A DNA stretch of 64,000 bases from Rhodoferax sp. AJA081-3 (GCF_017798165.1 NZ_CP059068.1:4588001-4652000), one strand, 5' to 3'. Positions 53,205-62,800 are shown, counted from the stretch's first letter. Notes: generated by a model from the sequence alone, not told the origin. Made by a program: numbers and translations.

Positions 53205-55355
53205 ATGAACCTTCTGAATACTTCCCGCGTGCTGTTGGCTGTTTGTGCCGCAGGCGCACCCTGGTTTGCTACGACCGCCGCTGCGCAAATGGTCACTCCA
53301 CCGGTGGCGGTACAAAAGCCGCATGCCGTGGCTTCACCCAGCGGCACCCGCAATGACAACTACTACTGGTTGCGCGATGACGAGCGCAAGGCGCCCGACG
53401 TGCTGGCCTACGTGAACAGTGAGAACCAGTGGTACGCCCAACACGCAAAGCGCTACAAGGCGATGGAAGACGGTCTGTTCGAGGAAATCAAGGGACGTAT
53501 CAAGCAGGACGACGCCAGCGTCCCGACACGCAAGGGCGACTACCTGTACTACACCCGCTTCGAGCAGGGCCGCGAGTACCCACTGTACGCCCGCAAACGC
53601 AATTCGCCGGAAGCCGCGGAAGAAATCCTGCTGGATGTCAATCAACTCGCACAAGGCAAGGGCTATTACCAGATTGGCGCCTATGAGGTGAGCGCAGGGC
53701 AGGATATCGTCGCCTATCTGGAAGACGTCACCGGCCGACAACAGTTCACGTTGCGCTTTAAGAACATGGGCACTGGTGAGGTCTATGCCGATAGCATTCC
53801 TGGTCTGTCCAGCACTATTGCCTGGGCGAATGACAACAAGACTATTTTTTATGTGGAGAATGACGCCAACACGCTGCGCAGCTACAAGGTCAAACGCCAC
53901 GTACTGGGCAGCTCCGTGGCTAGCGACGTCACCGTTTATGAAGAAAAGGACGATAGCTTTTACACGGAGGTGAAAAAGACTTCATCGCAAGCCTATATCC
54001 AGATCCATGTCAGCAGCACCATCTCCGACGAAGTGTTTGTGCTGGACGCCGCCACACCCACCGCGAGCTTCAAGAGTTTGGCGTCGAAGCGGGCCGACTT
54101 TCATTACCAGGCCGACCATATAGCCGACCGCTGGATCATCCGCACGGATTGGCAGGCACCCAACTACCGGCTGATGCAGGTGGCACAGAGCGGCATCGGC
54201 CAGCGCAGCCAATGGAAACCCCTGCTGGCGCACGACGCTAAGGTCTTCATTAACAAATTTGAATTGTTCGCCAACTACCTGGTGATTGACGAGCGCAGCG
54301 AAGGCTTGCGCCGCCTGCGCGTGCAACCTTGGGCACAAGGCAAGATGACGGGCAAGGCGCAGTACATCCGCTCCGACGAATCCGCATATAGCACCATGCT
54401 GCTGCCAAACTTTGTGCAAGGCAGTGAAGTCATGCGTTATGTCTACAGCTCGCTGACAACCCCGCATAGCATCTACGATTACAACCTGCGTACCGGTGAG
54501 CGTACGCTGCTCAAACGCCAACCTGTGCTAGGTGGTTTTGACAGTGCCAACTACCAGACTGAGCGCACATGGGTCACGGTGCGCGACGGCACACGTGTGC
54601 CGGTTTCCCTGGTGTACCGCAAGGGTTTCCAGAAGGACGGCACAGCTCCGTTGTTTCAATTCGCCTATGGCTCGTATGGCATGTCTATCGACCCAATGTT
54701 TCGTTCGTCCATTGTTTCGCTGCTGGACCGGGGTTTTGTCTATGCCATCGCGCACATTCGCGGCGGACAGGAAATGGGCCGCGCCTGGTACGAAGACGGC
54801 AAGAAGCTGAAGAAGAAAAACACATTCAACGACTTTGTCGATGTTACCGAAGCGCTGGTCCAACAGAAGTACGCGGCAAAGGACAAGGTGTTCGCACAGG
54901 GCGGCAGTGCCGGCGGTTTGCTGATGGGGGCGGTGGCCAATATGCGCCCGGATCTATACCGGGGCATTCTGGCGGCCGTGCCGTTTGTCGACGTGGTGAC
55001 CACCATGTTGGACGAATCGATTCCACTGACCACCAACGAGTTTGAAGAATGGGGCAACCCCAAACACAAGAAGTTTTACGACTACATGCTGAGCTATTCA
55101 CCCTACGACAACGTCAAGGCCCAGGTTTACCCGGCGATGCTAGTGACCACGGGCCTGCATGACAGCCAGGTGCAGTACTACGAGCCAGCCAAGTGGGTGG
55201 CCAAGCTGCGCACGCTGAACCAGGGCAAGGCACCGTTGCTGATGCGCACCAACATGGAGGCCGGGCACGGCGGTAGTGCGGGCCGTTTTAAGCAGCTTCG
55301 AGAGACCGCCCAGGACTACGCCTTTGTGTTGGACCAGTTGGGCATCACGCAATAG
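53205..55355 (+). CDS. secreted S9A prolyl oligopeptidase / oligopeptidase B family
   Basis: 716 residues from the ATG at 53205 (a TTG at 53190 is a weaker choice). Signal peptide ends near AAA-Q (about residue 28). A seven-bladed propeller (about 90-440) is followed by an alpha/beta-hydrolase domain with the catalytic triad Ser568 (FAQGGSAGGLL), Asp about 653 (TGLHDSQVQ) and His688 (EAGHGG). Cleaves short peptides, here probably in the periplasm. It sits between two copies of the hydrolase tail. Confidence 0.93.
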   Translation: MNLLNTSRVLLAVCAAGAPWFATTAAAQMVTPPVAVQKPHAVASPSGTRNDNYYWLRDDERKAPDVLAYVNSENQWYAQHAKRYKAMEDGLFEEIKGRIKQDDASVPTRKGDYLYYTRFEQGREYPLYARKRNSPEAAEEILLDVNQLAQGKGYYQIGAYEVSAGQDIVAYLEDVTGRQQFTLRFKNMGTGEVYADSIPGLSSTIAWANDNKTIFYVENDANTLRSYKVKRHVLGSSVASDVTVYEEKDDSFYTEVKKTSSQAYIQIHVSSTISDEVFVLDAATPTASFKSLASKRADFHYQADHIADRWIIRTDWQAPNYRLMQVAQSGIGQRSQWKPLLAHDAKVFINKFELFANYLVIDERSEGLRRLRVQPWAQGKMTGKAQYIRSDESAYSTMLLPNFVQGSEVMRYVYSSLTTPHSIYDYNLRTGERTLLKRQPVLGGFDSANYQTERTWVTVRDGTRVPVSLVYRKGFQKDGTAPLFQFAYGSYGMSIDPMFRSSIVSLLDRGFVYAIAHIRGGQEMGRAWYEDGKKLKKKNTFNDFVDVTEALVQQKYAAKDKVFAQGGSAGGLLMGAVANMRPDLYRGILAAVPFVDVVTTMLDESIPLTTNEFEEWGNPKHKKFYDYMLSYSPYDNVKAQVYPAMLVTTGLHDSQVQYYEPAKWVAKLRTLNQGKAPLLMRTNMEAGHGGSAGRFKQLRETAQDYAFVLDQLGITQ

Positions 55356-55429
55356 CGGTTTGGTGCGTGCAGCGAGCACGATTTGGTGGGCGCCTGCTGC
55401 GCTGAACTGGCCGTTGCCATAGGCAATGA

Positions 55430-56281
55430 CTAGAGCGCGGCCAGCGCCCGCGCGTACACGCCCAGGTAGGTATCGAAGTTCTGCAGGTCGTTGTGCGCTG
55501 CGCCTTGTATGAGGGACAACGTGGCGTGGGGCACCAGGGCCTTGAGCGCTTCGCTGTGCCGCGGTGCAATCAGCGGGTCTAGGGTGCCGTGGATCAGCAT
55601 CAGGGGGCTGCGGACCTGGCCCAGTATCTGGTCGGTGCGCATGGGGTAACGCAGCAGCGCCTGTGGCACCCAAGGGTAATGGTCGCCCGCCAGGGCAGCC
55701 ATGCTGGTGTAGGGCGAGACCAGCACCGTCAGGTCGGGTGCACGCTGGGCGGCACCCATTTCCGCCGACAGCCCCGCGGCCAGGCCCGAGCCCAGTGAAC
55801 GCCCATACACCACCACCTTGCGGCCGGTGTACTGGGGCGCAACCGTAGCCCACACGGCACGCACATCGGCGCGCAACTGCGCTTCGCTTTCAATCTGGCC
55901 GGTGCTCTTGCCATACCCCCGGTAGTCCACCATGAACAAATCGTAGTTGGCGCGGCGGTAAAAATCGGGGTTGACGAACCAGTTCTCCAGGCTGCCGCCA
56001 TTGCCATGCAAAAAGAAGACCACGCCCTTGGGGTTGGGCAGCTTCAAATGCAGGGCCGATAGTTTTGCGCCAGGCACATCGATGCCCAGTTCGTGGATAT
56101 CGGGCGCAATAGCCAACTGGTAGTCGGCAGCCAGTACGGTGGGTGCAAACAGCAGCTTTTCCTGGCGGAACCACAGCCAGGCCAATGCAGCCAGGTACAG
56201 CACACCACACAGTGCCGCTATGCGGATACCAATCACGAGCAGGGTCATGCCGTAGGAGCGGGAAGAGTTTGAAGAAGGCAT
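55430..56281 (-). CDS. alpha/beta hydrolase, membrane-anchored
   Basis: 283 residues. N-terminal membrane helix (about 10-35), then a BAAT/BEM46-like hydrolase: FFLHGNGGSLENW, nucleophile elbow VVYGRSLGSGLAAG, Asp in LMLIHGTLDPLIA and His in GAAHNDLQNF. Possibly an esterase or thioesterase facing the periplasm. Its last 130 bp are duplicated at 52965-53148. Confidence 0.88.
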   Translation of the reverse strand: MPSSNSSRSYGMTLLVIGIRIAALCGVLYLAALAWLWFRQEKLLFAPTVLAADYQLAIAPDIHELGIDVPGAKLSALHLKLPNPKGVVFFLHGNGGSLENWFVNPDFYRRANYDLFMVDYRGYGKSTGQIESEAQLRADVRAVWATVAPQYTGRKVVVYGRSLGSGLAAGLSAEMGAAQRAPDLTVLVSPYTSMAALAGDHYPWVPQALLRYPMRTDQILGQVRSPLMLIHGTLDPLIAPRHSEALKALVPHATLSLIQGAAHNDLQNFDTYLGVYARALAAL

Positions 56282-56316
56282 GGTGTCATGGGTGTGTTGC
56301 GGGTGTGTACAACGGC

Positions 56317-57138
56317 CTACTTGGTGGCCTGGCTGCTCAAGAAGGGGAAACGGCCGCTGGCTTTCAGTGTTTTGATTGAGGCTCGCAGCGCCGCCACCAG
56401 GCGGGGATCACTGTCCTTGCTGACCACCAGCCACAGCGGCATGCTGAGCGGTTGTATCGGCAGTACGGCCTCAAAGTCCCCCATGTTCAGCCCGGCCTGC
56501 TGCACGCGGTGGGCAAAGCTGACATCGGGGTGCGCAAACACATCAATACGCCCGGCCAGGGCCTTGCGGAAGTTCAGCATGTTTTGGGGTGCCGGGTCTA
56601 TCACGCTGTTGTCGGGGCTCTGGCCAATGCCCTGTGTGCGCAGCCATTCATGGAAGTTGGAGCCGTTTTGCACGCCAAAACGCAGGCCCTTGCCTTTGAG
56701 GTCGGCCCAGGTTTTCATGGGGGGCAGGGCGGTGCTCTTGGCGCGATACAGCCACAACTGGTAGGGCGATACCTCGGTCAGCCACAGGAACCTGTCCTCA
56801 CGCTCGGGCGTGCGTGCCACGCTGAGCAGCAGCACATTGGCTTCCCGTTCGCCAATGACCAGCGCGCGCTTCAGTGGCACAAACTCTATGGGTTTTGCCA
56901 CTTGCAGGGGTAGGCTGCGCTGCACCTGCGCCAGCAGCTCCTGCACAAACAGGTAGACATACCCGGTGGGTTCGTTCTGCTCATTCAGATGTTGCAGGGG
57001 GACAAAAGAGTCGGCATACACCGCCACCGGCAGCGGCGGTTCCACGGGGCCGGCACGCAGGGGCATGGCCAGCAGGGCCACTACCAGACAGAACAGACCG
57101 CTGCAGAAAACACGCAGTAGGTTTGGTGCGGTGTGCAT
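56317..57138 (-). CDS. periplasmic substrate-binding-protein-like (SBP_bac_3 type)
   Basis: 273 residues. Signal peptide ends near LRA-G (about residue 30). The two-lobed SBP_bac_3 pattern is seen in EFVPLKRALVIGEREANVLLL, TWADLKGKGLRFGVQNGSN and RKALAGRIDVFAHPDV. Resembles solitary polar-amino-acid-type sensors found without transporter genes. Ligand unknown. Starts 36 bp before the hydrolase gene on the same strand. Confidence 0.82.
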   Translation of the reverse strand: MHTAPNLLRVFCSGLFCLVVALLAMPLRAGPVEPPLPVAVYADSFVPLQHLNEQNEPTGYVYLFVQELLAQVQRSLPLQVAKPIEFVPLKRALVIGEREANVLLLSVARTPEREDRFLWLTEVSPYQLWLYRAKSTALPPMKTWADLKGKGLRFGVQNGSNFHEWLRTQGIGQSPDNSVIDPAPQNMLNFRKALAGRIDVFAHPDVSFAHRVQQAGLNMGDFEAVLPIQPLSMPLWLVVSKDSDPRLVAALRASIKTLKASGRFPFLSSQATK

Positions 57139-57281
57139 GGGCGGAGGTGTGGTGGCAGTGTGATGGTGGACCTGCCTCCACTATAGGGGCTTATGGGTGA
57201 GCTGGCGAACAGACGCTGCGCACGCGCCGCTCCAAACTGGGGTTGGTCACTTTCTGCTGGCCAACAACCCAGGTAATCCTT

Positions 57282-58865
57282 ATGCATAAGAACTACAACC
57301 CCTTCAGCATCCTGCCATGGCTCATGGCACTGCTGTTCAGCACCCTGCTAGCCGCCTGTGGCGGCGGCGGCGGGCAAGAGACAAGCCCCGTGGTGCCACC
57401 GGCCAGTGTGGTGGTCTCGGTTGCCGTCACCCCAGCCACCAGCGCGGTGCCCATCAACGGCGTGCAGGCTTTCGTGGCCATAGCAAGCTTTGGTGACGGC
57501 TCCACCCGCGACGTCAGTACCACGGCCAACTGGTCATCGGGTGCAACCAGCATCGCCACGGTGGTGCAGGCCACAGGTGTTGTCACTGGCGTCAGCGCCG
57601 GTACAACTGCAATCACCGCCACGTATGAGGGCAAGACCAACACCGCCGCGGTGACAGTGACGGCGGCTACTTTGTTGTCGGTGACGGTAACACCTGCCTC
57701 GTCAACCATAGCCGTCGCCGGCGTGCAGCCCTTTGTTGCCACCGCTAACTACAGTGATGGCACCACCCGTGACGTTACCAAGTTTGCGAGCTGGAGCTCC
57801 GGTACGGTAGCGGTGGGCACCGTGGTACAGACCACCGGTGTAGTGACCGGTGTGGCGAGTGGCTCATCCCTGATCACCGTCAACTTCGGCGGCAAGTCGG
57901 GTACAGCAGGCTTGGTCGTCAGTGCGGCTAGCTTGTCGACCATTGCAATCACGCCGCTCACGGCTGCCTTGCAGGTCGGCGGCTCACAAAACCTCAGGGC
58001 CATGGCAACCTACTCGGACGGTAGCGTCGCAGATATCACAACGGCGGCGGTCTGGGCCTCCAGTGCGCCTTTGGTCGCCAGCGTGGTAGCTAACACCGGT
58101 GTTGCAACCGGTGTGTCGGCAGGCTCTGCGGTCGTGACTGCTCTGTCTGGTGGTAAATCAGCATCCGCCACAGTGACCGTCACTGCAGTAGCTGGCCGTG
58201 CTGCGGTCAACCTGGGTAGCAGTGGCAACTTTGTGGTGCTGGCCAAAACCGGTATCTCCACCACAGGCGCAACCGCCATCGTGGGTGACATCGGTGTCAG
58301 CCCTGCGGCTGCCAGCTTCATCACCGGCTTTGGCCTGATTGCGGACGCTACCAATACCTTCGCTACCTCGTCATTGGTGATGGGCAAGGTCTACGCTGCC
58401 GATTACGCACCCCCAACCCCGGTTAGCATGACCACCGCCATCAGCGATATGCAGACTGCCTTCACCGATGCGGCCGGCCGCACGCTGCCAGACTTTACCG
58501 AACTGGGTGCCGGCAACATCAGCGGCATGACCCTGACACCCGGTCTCTACAAATGGGGCACGGGCGTGTTGGTGACGGGTGTGGGCGTCACCCTGTCGGG
58601 CGGCCCGGATGCGGTGTGGATTTTCCAGATCGGGCAAGACCTGACCGTGGCCAGCAGTGCGGCTATCACCCTCAGCGGTGGTGCCCAGGCCAAGAACGTG
58701 TTTTGGCAAGTCTCTGGCAAGGCCACACTGGGAACAGCGTCCAACTTCAAGGGCATTCTGTTGAGCCAGACCCTGATCTCAGCGGGCACCGGTGCAGTGG
58801 TGACAGGTCGTCTGTTGTCGCAGACAGCAGTCACCCTCGACGCTACCCGCGTGACTGCCCCGTAA
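57282..58865 (+). CDS. lipoprotein with Ig-like (BIG2) domains and ice-binding DUF3494 domain
   Basis: 527 residues from the ATG at 57282. Lipobox LLAACGGGGG (about residue 25). Three bacterial Ig-like units of about 85 residues (each with VSVAVTPATSAVPINGVQAF-like openings and SAGTTAITATYEGKTNTA-like ends). A C-terminal DUF3494 ice-binding domain (about 315-525) has GNFVVLAKTGISTTGATAIV, GDIGVSPAA, LTPGLYKWGTGV and NVFWQVSG. A surface-tethered ice adhesin or recrystallisation inhibitor is plausible. Confidence 0.9.
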   Translation: MHKNYNPFSILPWLMALLFSTLLAACGGGGGQETSPVVPPASVVVSVAVTPATSAVPINGVQAFVAIASFGDGSTRDVSTTANWSSGATSIATVVQATGVVTGVSAGTTAITATYEGKTNTAAVTVTAATLLSVTVTPASSTIAVAGVQPFVATANYSDGTTRDVTKFASWSSGTVAVGTVVQTTGVVTGVASGSSLITVNFGGKSGTAGLVVSAASLSTIAITPLTAALQVGGSQNLRAMATYSDGSVADITTAAVWASSAPLVASVVANTGVATGVSAGSAVVTALSGGKSASATVTVTAVAGRAAVNLGSSGNFVVLAKTGISTTGATAIVGDIGVSPAAASFITGFGLIADATNTFATSSLVMGKVYAADYAPPTPVSMTTAISDMQTAFTDAAGRTLPDFTELGAGNISGMTLTPGLYKWGTGVLVTGVGVTLSGGPDAVWIFQIGQDLTVASSAAITLSGGAQAKNVFWQVSGKATLGTASNFKGILLSQTLISAGTGAVVTGRLLSQTAVTLDATRVTAP

Positions 58866-58870
58866 GCTGA

Positions 58871-60559
58871 TCAACCGGCCCAGACCACGGGCTTGCGCTG
58901 CGCCAACCAGCCTTCATACTGGTTGGCATAAGCGTCTTCCACAACCATGCGTTTGACCTTGAGTGTGGGGGTTACAAACCCATTCTCGGGTGTCCAGGCC
59001 GTGCTGATGGCCGCCAGGCAATCCAGCTTCTCATGCGGCTCCAGCTTGGCATTCACCGTGGCCAGGTGCCGTGTGAGTGATTCGGTCAGTGCGGCCTTGG
59101 CGTCTGCGGACGCACAACGCGCCACCGCATCTTGCGACAACATGACCAGGGCCAGTGGTTGCGAGAGGTTGGCCCCAGTGACAGCGCAGGCTTCAATGTC
59201 GGGGTGCAATACCAGCAGGTCTTCAATCGGCGCAGGCGCCACGTATTTGCCCTTGCTCGTCTTGAAGATGTCTTTGACCCGGCCGGTGATGCTCAGGTTG
59301 CCCTGTGCGTCGATCTTGCCCTTGTCCCCCGTGCGCAACCATCCGTCGGCCGTCATCGCGTCTGCGGTGGCCGATGCGTCTTTGTAGTAGCCCTGCATCA
59401 GCGCGTTACTGCGCATCTGGATTTCGCCGGTGGTCGGGTCTATGCGGCTCTCGATACCGTCATAAGGCAGGCCCACCGAGCCGGTGTCGCGCCCGCCTGG
59501 CAGCGTGGCGTGGGAGACGCCGCAGTTCTCGGTCATGCCATAGACCTCGATCAGGTCCAGGCCCAGCTTGCGGTACCACTGCAACACATCGGCCGGCATG
59601 GGCGCTGCGCCGCCCGCGGCGATGCGGCACTGGTCCAGGCCCAGGCCCTTGAGGATCTTGCGCCGCACCAGGCCACCAATCAGCGGAATGCCCAGTAGGC
59701 GCTTGAGTTTGTCTGCCGGCATCTTGGCAAACACCCCCTGCTGGAACTTGACCCACAGCCGCGGTACCGAGAAAAACACCGTGGGCCGCGCCCGCTGCAG
59801 ATCCTGCACAAAGGTGTCCAGCGATTCGGCAAAAAAGATATGGCCACCAAAACGCAGCGCGCCCTGTTCGATCAACATGCGTTCGGCCACGTGGGCCAAT
59901 GGCAGGTAGGAGATGTAGCGTTCGCTGTCGCCCATCTGCACGCGGCGGGTTGCCGAGCTCAGGGCCCAGGCAATGGCGCGGAAGGTCTGCACCACACCCT
60001 TGGGTTTGCCGGTGGTGCCCGATGTATAGATGATGGTGCACAGGGCATCCATGGGCGGTGCCGGCGTGCCAGCCAGTGGCGCGTTGTGGGCCAGCAGGTC
60101 GGTCCACAACAGCGACTTGCGCATGGGTGCCAGCGGCATGGTGATCAGCGGCATGTCGGCGGGTATGCCGGTCTCCAAATTCTCCACCCCATCCATCTTG
60201 CCCACAAAGCAGGCCTTGGCCTCACTGTGCGCCAGGATGTAGGCCAGCGCCTCGCCGTTGAAGGTGGGGTAGATGGGCACCGACACATAACCCGCCATCA
60301 GAATGGCCAGGTCAGCCAGTATCCAGTGCGCGCTATTCTTGCCGATGATGGCCACGCGGCTGCCCTCGGGCCAGCCTTGGGCCTGCAGCCAGGTGGCAAT
60401 ACGCCGGGCCTGGTCGGCGGCCTGTGCCCAGGTGATCTCCTGCACCTGGCCCGCACCCATGGGTTGGGTCAGAAAAATCTGGTCACCACGCTCGCGCTCC
60501 CAGCGGTACAGGCATTGCAGGGGCAGGTCGCTGGGCAAAACGTTCACGGGTTCGGTCAT
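58871..60559 (-). CDS. long-chain acyl-CoA synthetase / AMP-binding protein
   Basis: 562 residues. AMP-binding motif IIYTSGTTGKPKGVVQ (about 175), the YGMTENCG motif (about 345) and the C-terminal lid GDKGKIDAQGNLSITGRVKD. Compared with FadD the C-terminal part is of the FAA1-like type. Activates fatty acids to acyl-CoA. No beta-oxidation genes are adjacent. Confidence 0.9.
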   Translation of the reverse strand: MTEPVNVLPSDLPLQCLYRWERERGDQIFLTQPMGAGQVQEITWAQAADQARRIATWLQAQGWPEGSRVAIIGKNSAHWILADLAILMAGYVSVPIYPTFNGEALAYILAHSEAKACFVGKMDGVENLETGIPADMPLITMPLAPMRKSLLWTDLLAHNAPLAGTPAPPMDALCTIIYTSGTTGKPKGVVQTFRAIAWALSSATRRVQMGDSERYISYLPLAHVAERMLIEQGALRFGGHIFFAESLDTFVQDLQRARPTVFFSVPRLWVKFQQGVFAKMPADKLKRLLGIPLIGGLVRRKILKGLGLDQCRIAAGGAAPMPADVLQWYRKLGLDLIEVYGMTENCGVSHATLPGGRDTGSVGLPYDGIESRIDPTTGEIQMRSNALMQGYYKDASATADAMTADGWLRTGDKGKIDAQGNLSITGRVKDIFKTSKGKYVAPAPIEDLLVLHPDIEACAVTGANLSQPLALVMLSQDAVARCASADAKAALTESLTRHLATVNAKLEPHEKLDCLAAISTAWTPENGFVTPTLKVKRMVVEDAYANQYEGWLAQRKPVVWAG

Positions 60560-60700
60560 GGATAGTCCTGGTGGGAGAAGGCAGAAAAAGTGAGCAAGAC
60601 AAATCCATTCTGTGAGGCCCCCAGGGCACTGGCAATGGTGTTGACCCTAGGTGACGCAGGCAGCGAACGCGGTGTTTCCCCCAATAGGCACCAGGGGACG

Positions 60701-60778
60701 TTGCCCCCACGCTCCGCCGCTTTGCGGGTCGCTGCCCCCCGAGGGGGCTAAATCCGCTTGGGGCGGCCCGGCGCGGAT
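60701..60778. repeat. Comamonadaceae-type GC-rich palindromic repeat
   Basis: GCTCCGCCGCTTTGCGGGTCGC, CCCCCCGAGGGGGCTAA and CTTGGGGCGGCCCGGCGC in one 78-bp block. It contains a CCCCC/GGGGG stem and matches a repeat seen often between genes in Burkholderiales. It accounts for most of the 60560-60869 gap; nothing else is visible there except the leader of the GNAT gene. Confidence 0.7.
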
Positions 60779-60869
60779 TTGCCGTCGGCCAGCGCGAATT
60801 CGTTTTGCAGCGACAATCACCCCCCTTATTTCTCAATATTGTTTTGCTTCAGGCTTACGTTTAGACACC

Positions 60870-61397
60870 ATGTCCGCTACGACTACATTCACGGTCCGCC
60901 CCGCCACCCTGCGCGATGCCAAGAGCATCACCGAACTCCACAACGCCAGCGTGTGCGAGGCCTTCAAGTCCGCAACCCCCAATGCACCCGTGCCCGTGGC
61001 CGCGCTGGAGAAACCCCAGTCTTACTGGCGCGAAGCCATCGAATACGCCGAACCCCAGGTGCAGGTCGCCATAGACGGCGACACCATCGTCGGTTTTGTC
61101 GGCTTCGACCGTTCGCGCGACAAGGGCACCCCCCAGACCATGGGTGAGATCTGGCACATCTATGTAGCCGCCAGCCACATCGGCCAGGGCGCCGGCTTGG
61201 CGCTGTGGGACGCCGCCCGCGAAGGCCTGATGGAAGAAGGCTGCACCCACGCCACCGTGTGGATTGCCATCGCGAATGACCGCGCCCTGCGCTTCCACGA
61301 GCTGGCCGGCTTCAAGCGCGAACCCAGCAGCGCCAAGACCGTGCCCATTGGCACGGCGCGAGTGGAAGAGATCCGGTTGAAGAGGGCTTTGAGCTAA
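60870..61397 (+). CDS. GNAT-family N-acetyltransferase
   Basis: 175 residues from the ATG at 60870. GNAT fold: FTVRPATLRDAKSITELHNA, then IWHIYVAASHIGQGAGLALWD, the acetyl-CoA loop with a variant of Q/RxxGxG/A, and VWIAIANDRALRFHELAGFK. Substrate unknown; RimI/PhnO-like small enzymes look similar. Confidence 0.88.
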   Translation: MSATTTFTVRPATLRDAKSITELHNASVCEAFKSATPNAPVPVAALEKPQSYWREAIEYAEPQVQVAIDGDTIVGFVGFDRSRDKGTPQTMGEIWHIYVAASHIGQGAGLALWDAAREGLMEEGCTHATVWIAIANDRALRFHELAGFKREPSSAKTVPIGTARVEEIRLKRALS

Positions 61398-61457
61398 ATC
61401 GGGCTCTAGCCCCCGTCGAGTATGGTTAAGACGCTACTGAAAACGTAGCGCTTTTAC
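61397..61457 (+). repeat. TAGCCCCCGT-type intergenic repeat, copy 7
   Basis: GGGCTCTAGCCCCCGT, spacer, then the hairpin gctac-tgaaaac-gtagc with a following TTTTA. Directly after the GNAT stop. The rest of the gap (61458-61691) has no gene; a short stretch at 61468-61500 would read FVLITGASSSV, like the NADPH-binding loop of MDR alcohol dehydrogenases, and may be a gene remnant. Confidence 0.7.
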
Positions 61458-61691
61458 TTCCATCTACGGGTGGCCAGTTCGTTCTGATCACGGGTGCTTC
61501 GTCCAGCGTGGTCTGGCGACCCGCAGGAAGTATCCGCGTGCAGCCGGATTGGCCCACTTCCGACGCTCCCAATTGGTATTTGGCGTACTGAAAAGAATGG
61601 TGAATGGCCCCCTCGTGCCAAGTAAATGTTGACGCGCCGTATGGTGGTCAATTGGCAAACTCAAGCGTAGTGCGCACGGTATATTCCCCGA

Positions 61692-62408
61692 ATGAACCCA
61701 CTCGAAACTGAATTCCATCGCTTGTACCTTGTTGACGATGCTACCGCCGATGCTCCAGGCTTAATGACGGTGGACGGGCGTGTTCGTGCAATGGTGATAG
61801 AACTCGCTCGCCCTGCAGACTGGTCCGTGGTCTCCGCAGTTTGGCAGCGTGTGCAGAGTGACCTGGATTTGCCGCCTCCGGCGATTGCGGTAACGGGAAA
61901 TGACGGTTACCAGCTGTGGTTCTCGCTGACTGAACCGGTTACTGCGGCAGAGGCGTCGTTCTTCTTGGAGTCCCTGCGCCAGCGCTTTCTGAGCCATATT
62001 GTGCCGGAGCGCATCAGCATGCTGCCCACGGAAACTCGGCATGCCCAGGTGGTACCCGCTCTGCAGCAAATTACGGGACTATGGTCAGCTTTTGTTGCCC
62101 CTGACCTGGCAGCCATATTCGCCGACTCGCCAGGACTGGATGTGTACCCGAGTGTTGAAGCGCAGGCCAATGTTCTTGCACCTCTCAAATCTATCAAGGC
62201 GGCAGTGTTTGAGGCGATCTTTGACCAGGTCATTTCCGATGTCGAACGAATCGCAGCGACCCATCCAGTCAGCACTCCCGTGGTACCTCCGCCCACCCAA
62301 CACAGCGATTCAAACGCCAAGCGCTTCCTGACAGAGGTCATGAACGACCAATCGGTAGAAATGCACTTGCGCATCGAAGCTGCCAAGGCATTACTACCTT
62401 ACTCTTAG
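61692..62408 (+). CDS. hypothetical protein, primase-like motif
   Basis: 238 residues, not recognised. Central motif AVTGNDGYQLWFSLTEPVTAAEA resembles the GxxHxxW-type strand of RepB-like primases, where a nucleotide would bind, but acidic catalytic residues cannot be assigned with confidence. The last 60 residues are Pro/Thr-rich, then helical. Lower GC and codon usage unlike the neighbours suggest acquired DNA. Confidence 0.6.
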   Translation: MNPLETEFHRLYLVDDATADAPGLMTVDGRVRAMVIELARPADWSVVSAVWQRVQSDLDLPPPAIAVTGNDGYQLWFSLTEPVTAAEASFFLESLRQRFLSHIVPERISMLPTETRHAQVVPALQQITGLWSAFVAPDLAAIFADSPGLDVYPSVEAQANVLAPLKSIKAAVFEAIFDQVISDVERIAATHPVSTPVVPPPTQHSDSNAKRFLTEVMNDQSVEMHLRIEAAKALLPYS

Positions 62409-62428
62409 GCCAAGGCGCTACCCCGCCA

Positions 62429-62505
62429 CTAACACTTCTTCACCACCGCGCTGCCAATCGAATAGCCCGCGCCAAACGAACAAATCACACCCACCCCGAT
62501 TGGGA
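62429..62505 (-). pseudogene. C-terminal scrap of a FabH-like 3-oxoacyl-ACP synthase III
   Basis: About 25 codons ending in TAG encode VGVICSFGAGYSIGSAVVKK, the last beta strand and glycine loop of KAS III enzymes. The rest of the gene is missing; it abuts the next remnant. Confidence 0.65.
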
Positions 62506-62763
62506 AAAATGGCGCCTGCGTTGACAGCCGGCCGCGGTGGGGACCAGATCCTGGAATTGGGTGGCCCCGATACCTACGACCGGTCGATTCCGGCCATTGT
62601 CCCTGGCGGCAAGATTGCACAAATCGGCGTACTGACTGGCTTTGCCTCGCAATTGCAGCGCTTGACACAGTTCATAGTACAGCACCAGATTCACCCGGTG
62701 ATTGACGCGCTATTTCCGTTCGAGGAAGCACCCAAGGCCTATGCCCAACTGGCCAGCTCCTGA
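62506..62763 (+). pseudogene. decayed zinc-type/quinone-oxidoreductase alcohol dehydrogenase fragment
   Basis: Reads GRGGDQILELGGPDTYDRSI...GGKIAQIGVLTGF, then jumps to LTQFIVQHQIHPVIDALFPFEEAPKAYAQLASS. These are the C-terminal parts of MDR-family dehydrogenases with the segment between the two (around GICVGS) deleted, no N-terminal half and a premature end. Confidence 0.75.
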
Positions 62764-62800
62764 CGTCAGGTGTGGACGACGACGCGTGGGGCGCCTCGCG

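Noticed and set aside
57400..58200. periodic sequence that could be mistaken for a tandem repeat array or CRISPR
   Set aside because: The periodicity (about 250 bp) corresponds to three bacterial Ig-like domains in one frame; there are no short identical repeats with spacers.
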